A stretch of DNA of 64,000 bases, taken from contig JAVGVS010000491.1 in assembly GCA_032718565.1 (NCBI GenBank), positions 56,586-120,585 on the forward strand, given 5' to 3'. The translations under genes were made by a program, and so were the position numbers. Below are positions 54,111 to 63,787 of the stretch, in pieces; position 1 is the stretch's first letter, and the number at the start of each line of letters is the position of its first letter. Source of the stretch: Distichodus sexfasciatus (Eukaryota > Chordata > Actinopteri > Characiformes > Distichodontidae). The notes beneath the pieces are model-generated. The model had not been told where the DNA came from. It did not search any database and saw nothing but the letters and a program-made list of their open reading frames with translations.

Positions 54111-54600
54111 TGATAAAGAATTATAATAATTACCCATGACAGATAATAAAGTTACTGATACATTTATATAACAAACTTCAAAAGATGTTACCCATTACAG
54201 GTACATCTTCATAACAAATCCTATACAATAAGGAAATAACAATTACCCATTACAGCTACATAATTAACTAAATAATAATTAACATTTAATGAATTCAAAA
54301 TAATAAGTAATAACAAATACCAAATAATAAGTAAATTATTACACATCAAAGGGAGGTAATAAATAATAAATAAATTACAATTCCATATCACTGATTAGTT
54401 TATATAACAAACTTCATAAAATATTTAAATAATAATCTCCAATCACATGTCAGTCTTTATAACAAGTTCCAAGTATTAAAGTGAGTAATAATTCCACATC
54501 AGAGTTCTGTCATTATAACAAATTACACATAATAGGTAAATAGGAATTCTCCATTTATAACAATTCACGAAAAATATTTCAGGTTTGTGTAATTATTTAA
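54111..54600. repeat. AT-rich degenerate minisatellite
   Basis: Recurring AATAATTACCCAT, TATAACAAACTTCA and TACATCTTCATAACAAATCC motifs at roughly 60-80 bp spacing. Units are poorly conserved. Confidence 0.55.
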
Positions 54601-55319
54601 CCTCCATCAGCCAGAGTTTAGAGTAAATCACGTCAATAGATGATGAGGGGTGCTCGATGTGAAAACTGACATTAAAAAGCTGTAAATTATGTGATAATTT
54701 TATGACATGTTAATTGGTGATTTTATTTAATTACTTCTTTTTTTTGCAAATGAAACTCTACGCCCAAAAACTCCTACCTTTACACATATGATCTGCATAT
54801 TTTCTAGTTGGTAAAAACAGCAAGAGAAGAAAATGTGGTAAAAAAGATTATAAAGGATCATTTCAGGAGTTTAGCCCAATTTTAGTAATCTTAGCACGTC
54901 ACAAATGCATTTAGGGCCCAAATGTAATTTTCCTAGTTTAATTTTGCAATGTGCCAACAACACGCTTGGCTCAGCCTCATTTTAAGACCAACACACTCAA
55001 GGGCACAAAGTGTGGCACAATGCCACCTGCAAGTTAAACACTGTGGAGGGAAGATGTGAAAATGAAGAGATGTTGGACTCAAACTAGCAAAAAAAATCTA
55101 TATTCTAACAAAGATTTTCAAAATTAGTACAGTTATCAAAATCTTCAAATCTGAAAGTGTAAACTCCCTGGTCATGTAGTGTAAACTCTGCAGATGCTAT
55201 ATCAGCCTCAACCTGAGCGTTGGCATGTGTGTATGTGGGTGTTAGGAACGAGTGAGTGTGTTTGTAGGCGTGATTGGAGAGGTAACGTCCTCCTGCTGAT
55301 GTGTATTTCGGCTCAGACC
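54601..55319. other. AT-rich unique DNA
   Basis: Nothing recognised. Confidence 0.35.
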
Positions 55320-55660
55320 AAATAATTGGAGTTTGCGTGGTGACATCTGGTCAAAAGCAGCGATATCTTTCAACCTTGTGCTTACAAGAGCTGTGGAGGA
55401 GCACTCGTTAATGAAAACGGGGACGAGTCGTCCTGCACACACACCTACACACACTAACACACACACACAGGAAAATCTTGATTCATTCTGGCCGACACCT
55501 GCCATAGCTGATGAGCATCTTGGAGGCTCATTCTCAGTCTCCTCATTATCATACTCTACGGAAGAGCATTTCATTAACCTCCCCTGATCTTCACACACTC
55601 CATCAGCTGCACAGGCATGTGTGTGTGTGTACCTACACAAACACACACTCACACACCTGG
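55320..55660. other. repeat-poor block with CA/GT scraps, possible regulatory DNA
   Basis: Contains AGCAGCGATATCTTTCAACC, CATTCTGGCCGACACCTGCC and CATTTCATTAACCTCCCCTG. Open frames cross CA repeats. Conserved noncoding DNA is possible only. Confidence 0.28.
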
Positions 55661-55746
55661 TGCATGCATGGATACATGGTCAGTATCAGTGCTATGCTGA
55701 GAGAGGACTTAACATGAACATAAATATCCAGCCAAGATGTTTTCGG

Positions 55747-55905
55747 TTGCTTGGTGTTTGCTAGGGTGTTGCTAGGCATTGCTGGGTGGTTGCTAGGTAT
55801 TGTTAGGTGGCTGCTAGGGTGTTGCTAGGTGCTTGTTATAGTGGTTGCTATGGTGTTGCTAAGTGGTTGCTTGGTGTTGCTAGTTGGTTTCTAGGTTGCG
55901 GGTCA
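55747..55905. repeat. (GGTTGCTAGGTGTTGCTA)n array 1
   Basis: About 12 copies of GTTGCTAGG-like 8-11 bp units with GTGGTTGCTATGGTGTTGCT variants. Confidence 0.92.
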
Positions 55906-55924
55906 TAACAGTTACTGATGTGAA

Positions 55925-56840
55925 GAGGAATCATGTTGAATTTGGTCACATTGCGAAACAGTAAAGCGATGAAAAGTGACCCCAATTAAAAGTCTATGGA
56001 TGGGAGCGGCCCGAAAAATGGACAGAAGCCACGAACGAGTGCACGTATCAAAAACGTGTGTACAGGCACGCTACACTGCTACTCGCCACACGCTTTGGAG
56101 TTGGAACGATGATTCTAGTGCAAGAAATGTAGGAGGAGTAGTGGCTACAAAAAGTGAGCACACTTTCCGAACATTTTAAGACTGAAACCCAACATGATGG
56201 CTAAAAATAGAGGGTAAAATCAAATTTCTATCCTACAGATCAGTGCTTCCATATAAAAATGGAAATTGACTTTGAATTTATAATTCCAGCCATCATAAAC
56301 ATTCCTGCCAAAAGTTGCCGAGCGGCTTTTACTGTGGTAAATCACTGCTCTTTTTTCTCTTATTTTCTCTTGTAATGTAAATGTAAATAATTAAGAGGCT
56401 CCTGCTTGGAGAGGTGGGTTGAAACCCGCCACCCCAACGCCTCGCCGCCGTGCTCCACTACACACCCTGCAACACAGCATAATTGAATGGGGTAAATTAT
56501 TCATGCTTGCTGAGGGGGAGAAAAAGAAATATCAGAGCTGTGAAAGTGCCGCCGAGCAACGCTGGACTCCCACAGGCCTTGTTACTTTCAATAACGTTAT
56601 CGGAGCTATAGATTTCTTTTCCTTCTTTTTTACTTTAAAATAAGATGAACTAGGTTGTTGGATGCCAATGAAAGAACTCTCAACAATTTGGCTTGAGTGA
56701 AGTTAATGCAAACTCAGCGAGGAGTGAAGTAGGTTGCTGTTTTAAAACCTCAGCGATCCATCCAGTTTTTGAACATTTCCTCGCCCTTTTATTTCTTTGC
56801 TTTGCAAGCTTGCTATTAGATCTCTTATTTACAAATGATG
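55925..56840 (+). repeat. segmental duplication, copy A (with two extra blocks)
   Basis: GAATCATGTTGAATTTGGTC, GAACGAGTGCACGTATCAAA, ACACCCTGCAACACAGCAT, GGGTAAATTATTCATGCTTG, CAGAGCTGTGAAAGTGCCGC and CTATTAGATCTCTTATTTAC occur in the same order in copy B (57573-57822). Copy A contains about 406 bp (56056-56461) and about 250 bp (56556-56805) that copy B lacks. Confidence 0.88.
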
Positions 56841-56924
56841 TGGGCTGTTCACAATGACGAACTGGAGATGCATTTCGGAAAAAAATGCTAATGTGATTGC
56901 TCTCTTGCAGCGACACTTCCAAGG

Positions 56925-57350
56925 CAGTTGCTAAGGTGTTGCTAAATGTTTGCAAAGTTGTTTTAGTGGTTGCTATGGTGTTGCCAGGTGGTTGCTAGGT
57001 GTTGCTAGGTGGTTGCTGGTGATTGCTAGGGTGTTGCTAAGATGTTGCTAGGTTGTTAGAGTGGTTGCTATGCTGTTGCCAGGTGGTTGCTAGGTGTTGC
57101 TAGGTGGTTGCTGGTGATTGCTAGGGTGTTGCTAAGATGTTTTGCTAGGTTGTTACAGTGGTTGCTATGGTGTTGCCAGGTGGTTGCTAGGTGTTGCTAG
57201 TTGGTTGCTAGGTGGTTGCTAGGCTGTTACAGTGGTTGCTATGGTGTTGCTAGGTGGTTGCTGGTGATTGCTAGGTGGTTGCTAGATGTTGCTAGTTGGT
57301 TGCTAGGTTGTTACAGTGGTTGCTATGATGTTGCTAGGTGGTTGCTAAGT
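56925..57350. repeat. (GGTTGCTAGGTGTTGCTA)n array 2 with higher-order unit
   Basis: The marker GTGGTTGCTATG recurs at 56966, 57061, 57158, 57232 and 57316, giving a higher-order period of 74-97 bp built from TTGCTAGG-like monomers. Confidence 0.93.
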
Positions 57351-57572
57351 GAATGGGGAATGAAAGAGGGATGATACAAGTGTAAAAAAGATGAGTGCAG
57401 GTGGAATCGTATTGGGACGTGCGTTCAGTGAGGTGGTCTGAGGTGGCATAAGAACAATGTTGACCATCGTGTAAAAACAGATGAAGGACAACTTTTGAGT
57501 CCAAAATCCCATGTATTCCCATGTGTGAAAAAGACGAGTGCGGTTACGATATGCGAAGAAGCCCATGGACCC

Positions 57573-57822
57573 TCGAATCACGTCGAATTTGGTTGCATTG
57601 TGAAAAACTTTGACCCCAGTGAACATTCTATGGACGGGAACAGACAGAAATATGAAGAGAACTCACAAACGAGTGCACGCATCAAAAACACACCCTGCAA
57701 CACAGCATAACTGAACGGGGTAAATTATTCCGGCTTGCAGTGAGGGAGAAAAAGAAAATATCAGAACTGTGAACGTGCCGCCGAAACCTTTGCTATTACA
57801 TCTCTTATTCACAAATGCGTGT
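57573..57822 (+). repeat. segmental duplication, copy B (compact)
   Basis: Colinear with copy A but without its two internal blocks: ATCAAAAACACACCCTGC joins directly, and GTGCCGCCGAAACC joins directly to TTTGCTATTACATCTC. Confidence 0.88.
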
Positions 57823-58052
57823 TTTATGGCTTACTAGGCTTCTCGTGCATCACAATTTGGTGTGAAAATGGTCTCACAATACATTCTCCACCAAATAATA
57901 CCACACACATTATACGCCCTCGTGATTTGTTTATTGTATATTACATGTAAAACAATAACCAAATGGGAAAGAGGCAGGGCAGTGCATTTCATTTCAGCAT
58001 TTATAGGCAATTTCAATAATACAACAAATGATTATGATGGTAAGAATTATAC
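57823..58052. other. unique DNA
   Basis: Nothing recognised. Confidence 0.35.
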
Positions 58053-58377
58053 ACACATTCCCACAGGCGGCACGGTGGCGCAGTGGCTAGCGCTGACGCA
58101 TCACAGCGAGAAGGTTCTGGGTTTGATCCCTGGGTCGGCTGTAAGGCCTCTCTGTGTAAGAATGGCCACTCTGAGTTTGCATGGTCTCCTCCGGGTGCTC
58201 CGGTTTCCTTCCACAGTCCAAAAGCATGAAATATAGGTTTTTTGGCAACTGTAAATTGGCCCCGCGGTGTGAACGTGAGTGTGTGTGCCCTGTGGTGTGT
58301 TCCCCGCCTTGCACCCATAGTTCACAGGATGGGCTCCGGTCCCTCTGCGGTTCAGATAATGAATTAATGACACATTC
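58053..58377 (+). mobile_element. full-length DANA-type SINE with 8 bp direct repeats
   Basis: Head GGCGGCACGGTGGCGCAGTG, B box GGGTTTGATCC, GAGTTTGCATGGTCTCCTCC, CGGTGTGAACGTGAGTGTGT and TCAGATAATGAATTAATG. ACACATTC lies at both ends (58053-58060, 58370-58377). This is the most complete DANA-type copy here, with A box TGGCGCAGTGG intact. Confidence 0.88.
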
Positions 58378-58640
58378 GCGGGTTGATAAATCTGTCAGGT
58401 AGAAAAAATTCTCTTGAGGATGTAAGGGTTAAAACTGTACATTAGCTATAACTCGGCTACTTTTTAATCATAAGTTAGGGTTAGGGTGTTGGCCAAAAGA
58501 TAAGACGGGTCAAAGATTTGAGAACCAAACTGATTTTGGCACCACTGAGGTACTCGTGAGCAAGGCTTTTACAATAGTCAGTGTTACTGCAAAGTCTTGT
58601 CATTGTTTGCTTTTGCTGCAGTCTAATGTGTTGAAGTCTT
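58378..58640. other. unique DNA with a SINE core scrap
   Basis: GGCACCACTGAGGTACTCGT GAGCAAGG-type sequence at 58538-58566 is a fragment of the abundant SINE core. Confidence 0.45.
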
Positions 58641-58642
58641 TT

Positions 58643-58861
58643 CTAATCAATGATTCCAAATAGTGCCAACGGCTGCATCCAAACACACCATTTTCTGCCC
58701 TGCTTCTCACAGTAATACGGCCACACATCTGGAAGCGTTGCCCACCCAATTCCGTGCACATGACCAGCCTTGAATATGTGATGCTCATCGCTGGATAAAA
58801 TCCATCCTTCCAACCCAAAAAAAGTCAACAGCTGCACCCGCCAAACGTTGCCAGCCAACAA
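58643..58861 (-). CDS. unidentified 72-codon minus-strand open frame
   Basis: The frame begins MLAGNVWRVQLLTFFGLEGW and includes AGHVHGIGWATL and YCEKQGRKWCVWM. Composition is protein-like, with Trp, Cys and His spread through it, and the sequence is not a simple repeat. I recognise no domain, there is no clear splice or promoter context, and the length is within chance. GC-richer sequence continues to about 59110. It may be a decayed exon of a transposon or pure chance. Confidence 0.15.
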   Translation of the reverse strand: MLAGNVWRVQLLTFFGLEGWILSSDEHHIFKAGHVHGIGWATLPDVWPYYCEKQGRKWCVWMQPLALFGIID

Positions 58862-59114
58862 CGGTTACAGCATCGGCGGGAATTGGAGCCGACTACTCTT
58901 CATATTGTGCCGCTTTCGCATAAACCTTTGGCAGCGTTGGCGGCGAGACACAAGATACCGTTTCACATTACAGTTAGACGTGCATTCTGCTTCCGAAGCC
59001 TGCAAGGTCGGGTTGCAAGCGGTCGGAAAGTTGGCGCGACAACGCGGACTGATGACTGGCAGCATGATGAAAGATGAAAATCAGCTTTGGGGGAGAACAT
59101 TATGCGCATGTACG

Positions 59115-59722
59115 TCTCGCAACACTTACAGTAATATTGTTTAGAAAGGTGCTGCCAGTTTTCCTTTTTGCGACAGAACACTTGACATTGGTGGAATGTT
59201 TAGACGAGTCGTTGACATTGCAGACGTTGCAGTGTCTAGAAAATTTTGACAAATGATTGTGTCATAACTTTATAAAGAATAGAACCATGTTGATAATACT
59301 GGAGACTTTTCTGAAATCAACAAGCCAAGTTCAATAAGGTCATTAAATGCCAATAAATGCGCTAAGAAACAAATGTTTTCTCGTTTCTAAAATCAGTGGG
59401 ATTTACAGTTCTTAAGAAGAAATTAGTTATTATTTATCAGTTAAAATATAAATTTTGTCTATGATATGACTGAACTGGAATGCTTTACTAAATGTCGGAC
59501 TTGACAGCCACGTGTGCCCACAAACACAGCATCGCAAGCATGTAAAAAATGGACATTTACAGTAGAATCATTGATTGCGTGTTCTGAGGGGCTTCGGATG
59601 ATGAATGGAATTGCCAAAATTTATTAGAAAGTGGATAAACTTGTGAAACAGAAAAATAATCCATTATTCTTTACAGTGTAACTGTATTCCAATTATCATC
59701 TATTTAAATAGTTACTGTAATG
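59115..59722. other. unique AT-rich DNA
   Basis: Nothing recognised apart from TTCTTAAGAAGAAATTAG at 59410, related to the motif near 4948. Confidence 0.35.
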
Positions 59723-60020
59723 AATACATTCATTCATTCATTCACGGGGGGTCCGAAGCCTATCCCGGGTCGCAAGGTGGGGAACAACCCTGGCCAGGCG
59801 CCAACATGCCGCAGGGCACACACACTCACACAATCACACACCTTATGGGGCAATTTAGAGTCACCAATTAGCCTACAATGCATGCTTTTGGACTGTGGGA
59901 GGAAACCGGAGCACCCGGAGGAGATGTAATCACGCGGCGAGCATGCAAACTCCACACAGAAAGACCGCACAGCCGACCAGGGGCTTGAACCCATGTATTC
60001 CGTTATTCCGCCGCAACACT
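59723..60020 (-). mobile_element. DANA-type SINE, minus strand
   Basis: The plus strand starts with a CATTCATTCATTCATTCACG tail, then CGCAAGGTGGGGAACAACCC, GGACTGTGGGAGGAAACCGG, AGCATGCAAACTCCACACAG and GGGGCTTGAACCCATG (B box complement). The A-box end is degraded. Confidence 0.85.
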
Positions 60021-60162
60021 GGTGGTAGAGTACTCGTCTACAAAACCAACAGTGTTGGGTAACCATTGAGAACTCTACCACTAGACCAGCACCAACACCT
60101 CCACTACGCAACCAATATCTCAAACAACAACCTAATTTGTTTCCAAACTAATGGACTAATAC

Positions 60163-60362
60163 GATCACATTCATGACATTTATTAGACTCTCATATCCAG
60201 GGCGACTTACATTTCCTAATTACAGGCACAGTCTCCCTGGAGCAAACTGGACTTGGTTAAGGGTTTTGCTCAGGGGAACACAGGCTAATTCTGCCAAATT
60301 TTACCCAATTATCTCTTTGTGAGAAGTCAAGTCTCCTACCACCAGACAGTCTAACCCCTTTG
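60163..60362 (-). mobile_element. second SINE family, minus strand, with tail
   Basis: The reverse complement has CTGGTGGTAGGAGACTTGAC, CCCCTGAGCAAAACCCTTAA, GGAGACTGTGCCTGTAATTA and the tail GTAAGTCGCCCTGGATATGA plus GAGTCTAATAAATG. That tail is a widespread fish SINE/LINE 3' end. Confidence 0.75.
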
Positions 60363-60559
60363 GCAAAATGTCTAATTATATATCAAAAATGCTGCTGAGT
60401 TGTTCCAGATCTGGACTTAAAGGGTCACCATGTGGTTTAACTGAAATTCAAGCGTATTTTTGGAAGTGCAATTAAAAGATGCAGAAATATGTTTATTTGC
60501 CGTATGCTTTATTGGTTAATAACCAGCTGTGCTGCTCTTTTGGCATTTTCTGAGATCTG

Positions 60560-60960
60560 ATTTCAAACGATGCTAACAGTGACTTAGGGTCTGTGTCCTC
60601 TAAACACAGCGGTCACTTCTAGAGCACTTTATCTGAATTTAACCGGTGCTTCGTCAGCGCTTTGTTGTTGCTAAGTTATGAAAAGCGTCATCGGGCACTT
60701 CAATGTTCGTTCCTATTTCATGTAAACCTTGTAGTGTTCCTTTGAGATGGATAGTTTAGCCGACATAAAAGAGACATATTTATAACGGGAGAAAAGGCAT
60801 CTTGGTATTTGCGGCAGTGTTTGAACTAGTTAGCTGTGCCAGACGCACCGCGACTGTTGCTAGTGAGTTCTTGACTGTGTATGTCCCTTCCCTTCCTCGA
60901 TTTTGATTGGCTAGCAAGTGTCTTCGAGACGTAGAGATGGGGTGCAACAAATACTCATAT
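60560..60960 (-). mobile_element. rearranged copy of the 61.9 kb nested hAT family
   Basis: TTGTTGTTGCTAAGTTATGA and AAAGCGTCATCGGG (60661-60695) are the reverse complement of 62230-62270. CTCGATTTTGATTGGCTAGC (60897) is the reverse complement of 62442. The two blocks are in a different order from the nested element, so this copy is permuted or rearranged. Confidence 0.55.
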
Positions 60961-61669
60961 ATTCCCAGCTAGGGTTATAATTTCACATTTTACACACTAT
61001 ACATCTTACATACTATAACATTAAGATCGAGGCCCAATTTCCAAGACTCACACAGACCTGGAATATGAGTAGAGGGACACATGCATTAAGCCCGTTTTTT
61101 GGTGTGTAAATGTATTTTTTATGGGTCGTGATTCCCGACTTGTAAGAGTGTGAATTTAATAGTCATGTATTGTTAGAAGCAGGGAGAGGACATTTTTTAA
61201 ATCATAATTGGGGCTTTATGATATTAGAGGCTCAGACAGGGATAGTGTTTGAAATGGTTCAGCACTTTGGCGCTTCCCTCAGCCAGACACCATCTTTGTC
61301 TCTATTTTCCTCGACTTGGCAGGACTACATGAGCAGTTATATTTAATTTAGCCTGGTGTAAGTGCACTCTAAGCAGCGTGTCCGCTAATGTGTTTAGGGC
61401 ATGTAGAAGTGGTTTGCTGATGCAAATCGTGTAAAAAGAGCCGGGATGACTGAGGGGTCTAATGAAATGTTTTATAACATGCAGCGTTAGTGCAGCGTCA
61501 TGAAATTACTTTCAATCTAATACAAGGCAAGACGAGTTTATTTAAATAATACATTATCATATACACTGTAGAGGTCATTCTATGCGCTTTACATTTAAAA
61601 TTAGTTTTAGAAAAAATTTAATTTTTTAAAAAGAATATTTTAGAAGATTTGGTGGAAACGTGCATACTT
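60961..61669. other. unique DNA
   Basis: Nothing recognised. Confidence 0.35.
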
Positions 61670-62884
61670 GTTGCTTTTAGGGTTGCACCGATACCAATAC
61701 CAGTATCGGGCTTCATTAATATACTCGTACTCGTACTCATAAATAAATTGGCGATACCACTCAATGGTATTTCACTACAACAGACGTCGTAGTCGGTGGA
61801 TGTAATTTGTTGTCCTACCTGACTTGGGGGGAGACAACCATCCAGAAACTTGGCTTCAGAGGTCCTGCCCACAAGCTCGTGTGAAATCCAGGGCTCCAGA
61901 TGGTGACTACAATGTTCGCCAGTGCGACTGGATTTTTTTTCCAACTAGTTTGTCCTTTCCAGTCGCCAATGGCAACCGTCTCTCTCAATTTTTTTTTAAG
62001 AAGCAAGAAACAGCTTTTAATTATGCACAGATAGTCTCAGCCCCGCAACGCTTTATAGTTAAGGTGGCCGTCGTGAGGACGTCCCCTGTGGGGAAAATAA
62101 ATAAACATAAAAATCCTGCTGTATCCATAGACAGTAAAAGAAGAGCACGTTACGATGAAGCCGAATAGCGACATCTAAACTTCCCAACTCAAAAGAAGAT
62201 GTGACAATGTTTATATGAAATGGGAGCCAAAGCGGAAGTTCCCGACGCTTTTTGTAACTTAGCAACAACAAGCGCTGAGAAAGTGCTCTGGAAGTGAGGT
62301 TTTGATCCACTCTCAGCGCAAAAAAAAGCTTTTGGTGGACAGGTTTTTTTTTTTTTTACCGCAGCGCTCAGAGTGCTTCAAGTTGAAATCCGTTCAGCTT
62401 CTAGAACAGCGCTTTGCTCATCAATATCACTTCTCTCTTGCTAGCCAATCAAAATCGAGGAAGCGTTAGTCATAATGTAAATATAAGCCAGGCTCCTAAC
62501 TTCTTTCTTTTGTCTGGAGCCCTGAATGTGTCAACAGAGTAAGTTTTGCTGACTTTTAAGTTGCCTGTGTTAACTATGCAGTACATTTCATTTCATTTAT
62601 CTGCTTATATTTACATTTTGTCTAATGTGATGGCACTTTTTTGTTACAACCAGAAAGATCTGTTTATTTTTGGCATGGACTAGCCTTGTGTTAATGATTT
62701 CATATTTAGCCTTATTATAGCCTTATTATAATCTGCAAAGGAGAAAATAAAATCTGCCTCCCAATTAATTACATCTCAGAATCTAAGAAGTATCGGTACT
62801 CGGTATCGGCCAGTACACAAATAAAAATACTCATACTCGTATCGGTTTGTAAAAAAGTGGTATCAGTGCATCCCTAGTTGCTTT
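61670..62884. mobile_element. hAT transposon with perfect 8 bp TSD, carrying a nested element
   Basis: The element is 61678-62876. The left end TAGGGTTGCACCGATACCAA and the reverse complement of the right end TAGGGATGCACTGATACCAC form TIRs, with ACTCGTACTCGTACTC/GAGTATGAGTATTTT subterminal repeats. GTTGCTTT is identical at 61670-61677 and 62877-62884. No transposase frame. Confidence 0.94.
61889..62524. mobile_element. nested TIR element (CAGGGCTCCAGA), probably hAT
   Basis: CAGGGCTCCAGA at 61889-61900 and its exact reverse complement at 62513-62524 form perfect 12 bp TIRs of the hAT type. The 8 bp flanks (GTGAAATC, AATGTGTC) do not match, so the TSD is lost or the boundary is not exact. Internal GCGCTGAGA/TCTCAGCGC repeats lie at 62272 and 62312. 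No coding capacity. Confidence 0.8.
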
Positions 62885-63079
62885 TGTAATTATTTCCTGC
62901 CATCAGATATAGGTTGAATCCCATTTCACACCTTGGCCCTATCCCTTGCCCCTTGCCATGAAGTGGTAAAATCTACCTCTGTGAAATGGGACACCCCTTC
63001 ATGAATGTGACACGTCATCATTAGTCTGCGATGAATTTTACGTTACGCAGACGTGACCTTTTTGCTGGATGTTTAACAT
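62885..63079. other. unique DNA
   Basis: Nothing recognised. Confidence 0.35.
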
Positions 63080-63281
63080 GCCAGTTTAAGTCCCGAACTG
63101 CTAAAAGGTACCACTGGGGTACTCATGAGTAAGGTATCATCCCCCAGCACTGCTACATGAGCACTGTCAAAAAATAAAGCAGTCGACTGCTTTTTCACGG
63201 ATGGGTCAAATGCAGAGGTCACATTTCATTGTGGTACACTGTGTGCTGTGCTGTGTTCGCAATGACAAATAATCATTCACT
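63080..63281 (+). mobile_element. SINE, GAGGTACTCATGAG family, head shortened
   Basis: Starts at the B box (CCAGTTTAAGTCCCGAACTG), then GGTACCACTGGGGTACTCAT, GGGTCAAATGCAGAGGTCAC and tail TTCGCAATGACAAATAATCA. Confidence 0.8.
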
Positions 63282-63344
63282 AAAAAAATCATTTGTTCGG
63301 ACGTGCGAGTCCAGACTACGGAACCAATCGTAATTAGCCAATCA

Positions 63345-63785
63345 TGTCCAAGGTTACACTTCTTTCTATTCCCGTTTTAGAAATAGCGGCTTTTTAAACG
63401 GCTAATGAAGATTAACGAGGCTTTTTTACTGAACAGCCTTTAAACTGGCACTGCAACATGTTAATGAGGGGGAAGCGAGAGAGAGAGAGAAAACGCTGAT
63501 GTCTCCAGATGTTTAGAGAGATGTTAATGCGCTTACACCGTTGGGTTTTGAGGGAAGAGTATTGACATTTTGTAGACGGAGTTAAATCAGGGCCGAAGTC
63601 GACTCTGTGTGTGGTTCTCCACTGGAGGCCCATCACTGTGAAATATTAACACGCTTAACACTCGCGCAAAGTTGCCACCTTCAGCACGTTTCATCCACCA
63701 ATCCTCAACCGTCCCGAGCACATCTACAGCTATAAAGCTATCGCAGAAGCGATAGTACAGATCCGTTTTGTAATCAACGTGCAAA
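63345..63785. other. repeat-poor block, possible regulatory DNA
   Basis: Contains GGCTAATGAAGATTAACGAG, CACTGCAACATGTTAATGAG and GTTAATGCGCTTACACCG: TAAT cores spaced through moderately GC-rich sequence. No repeat except a short GA run at 63477-63492. No protein-like frame. Confidence 0.3.
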
Positions 63786-63787
63786 GT

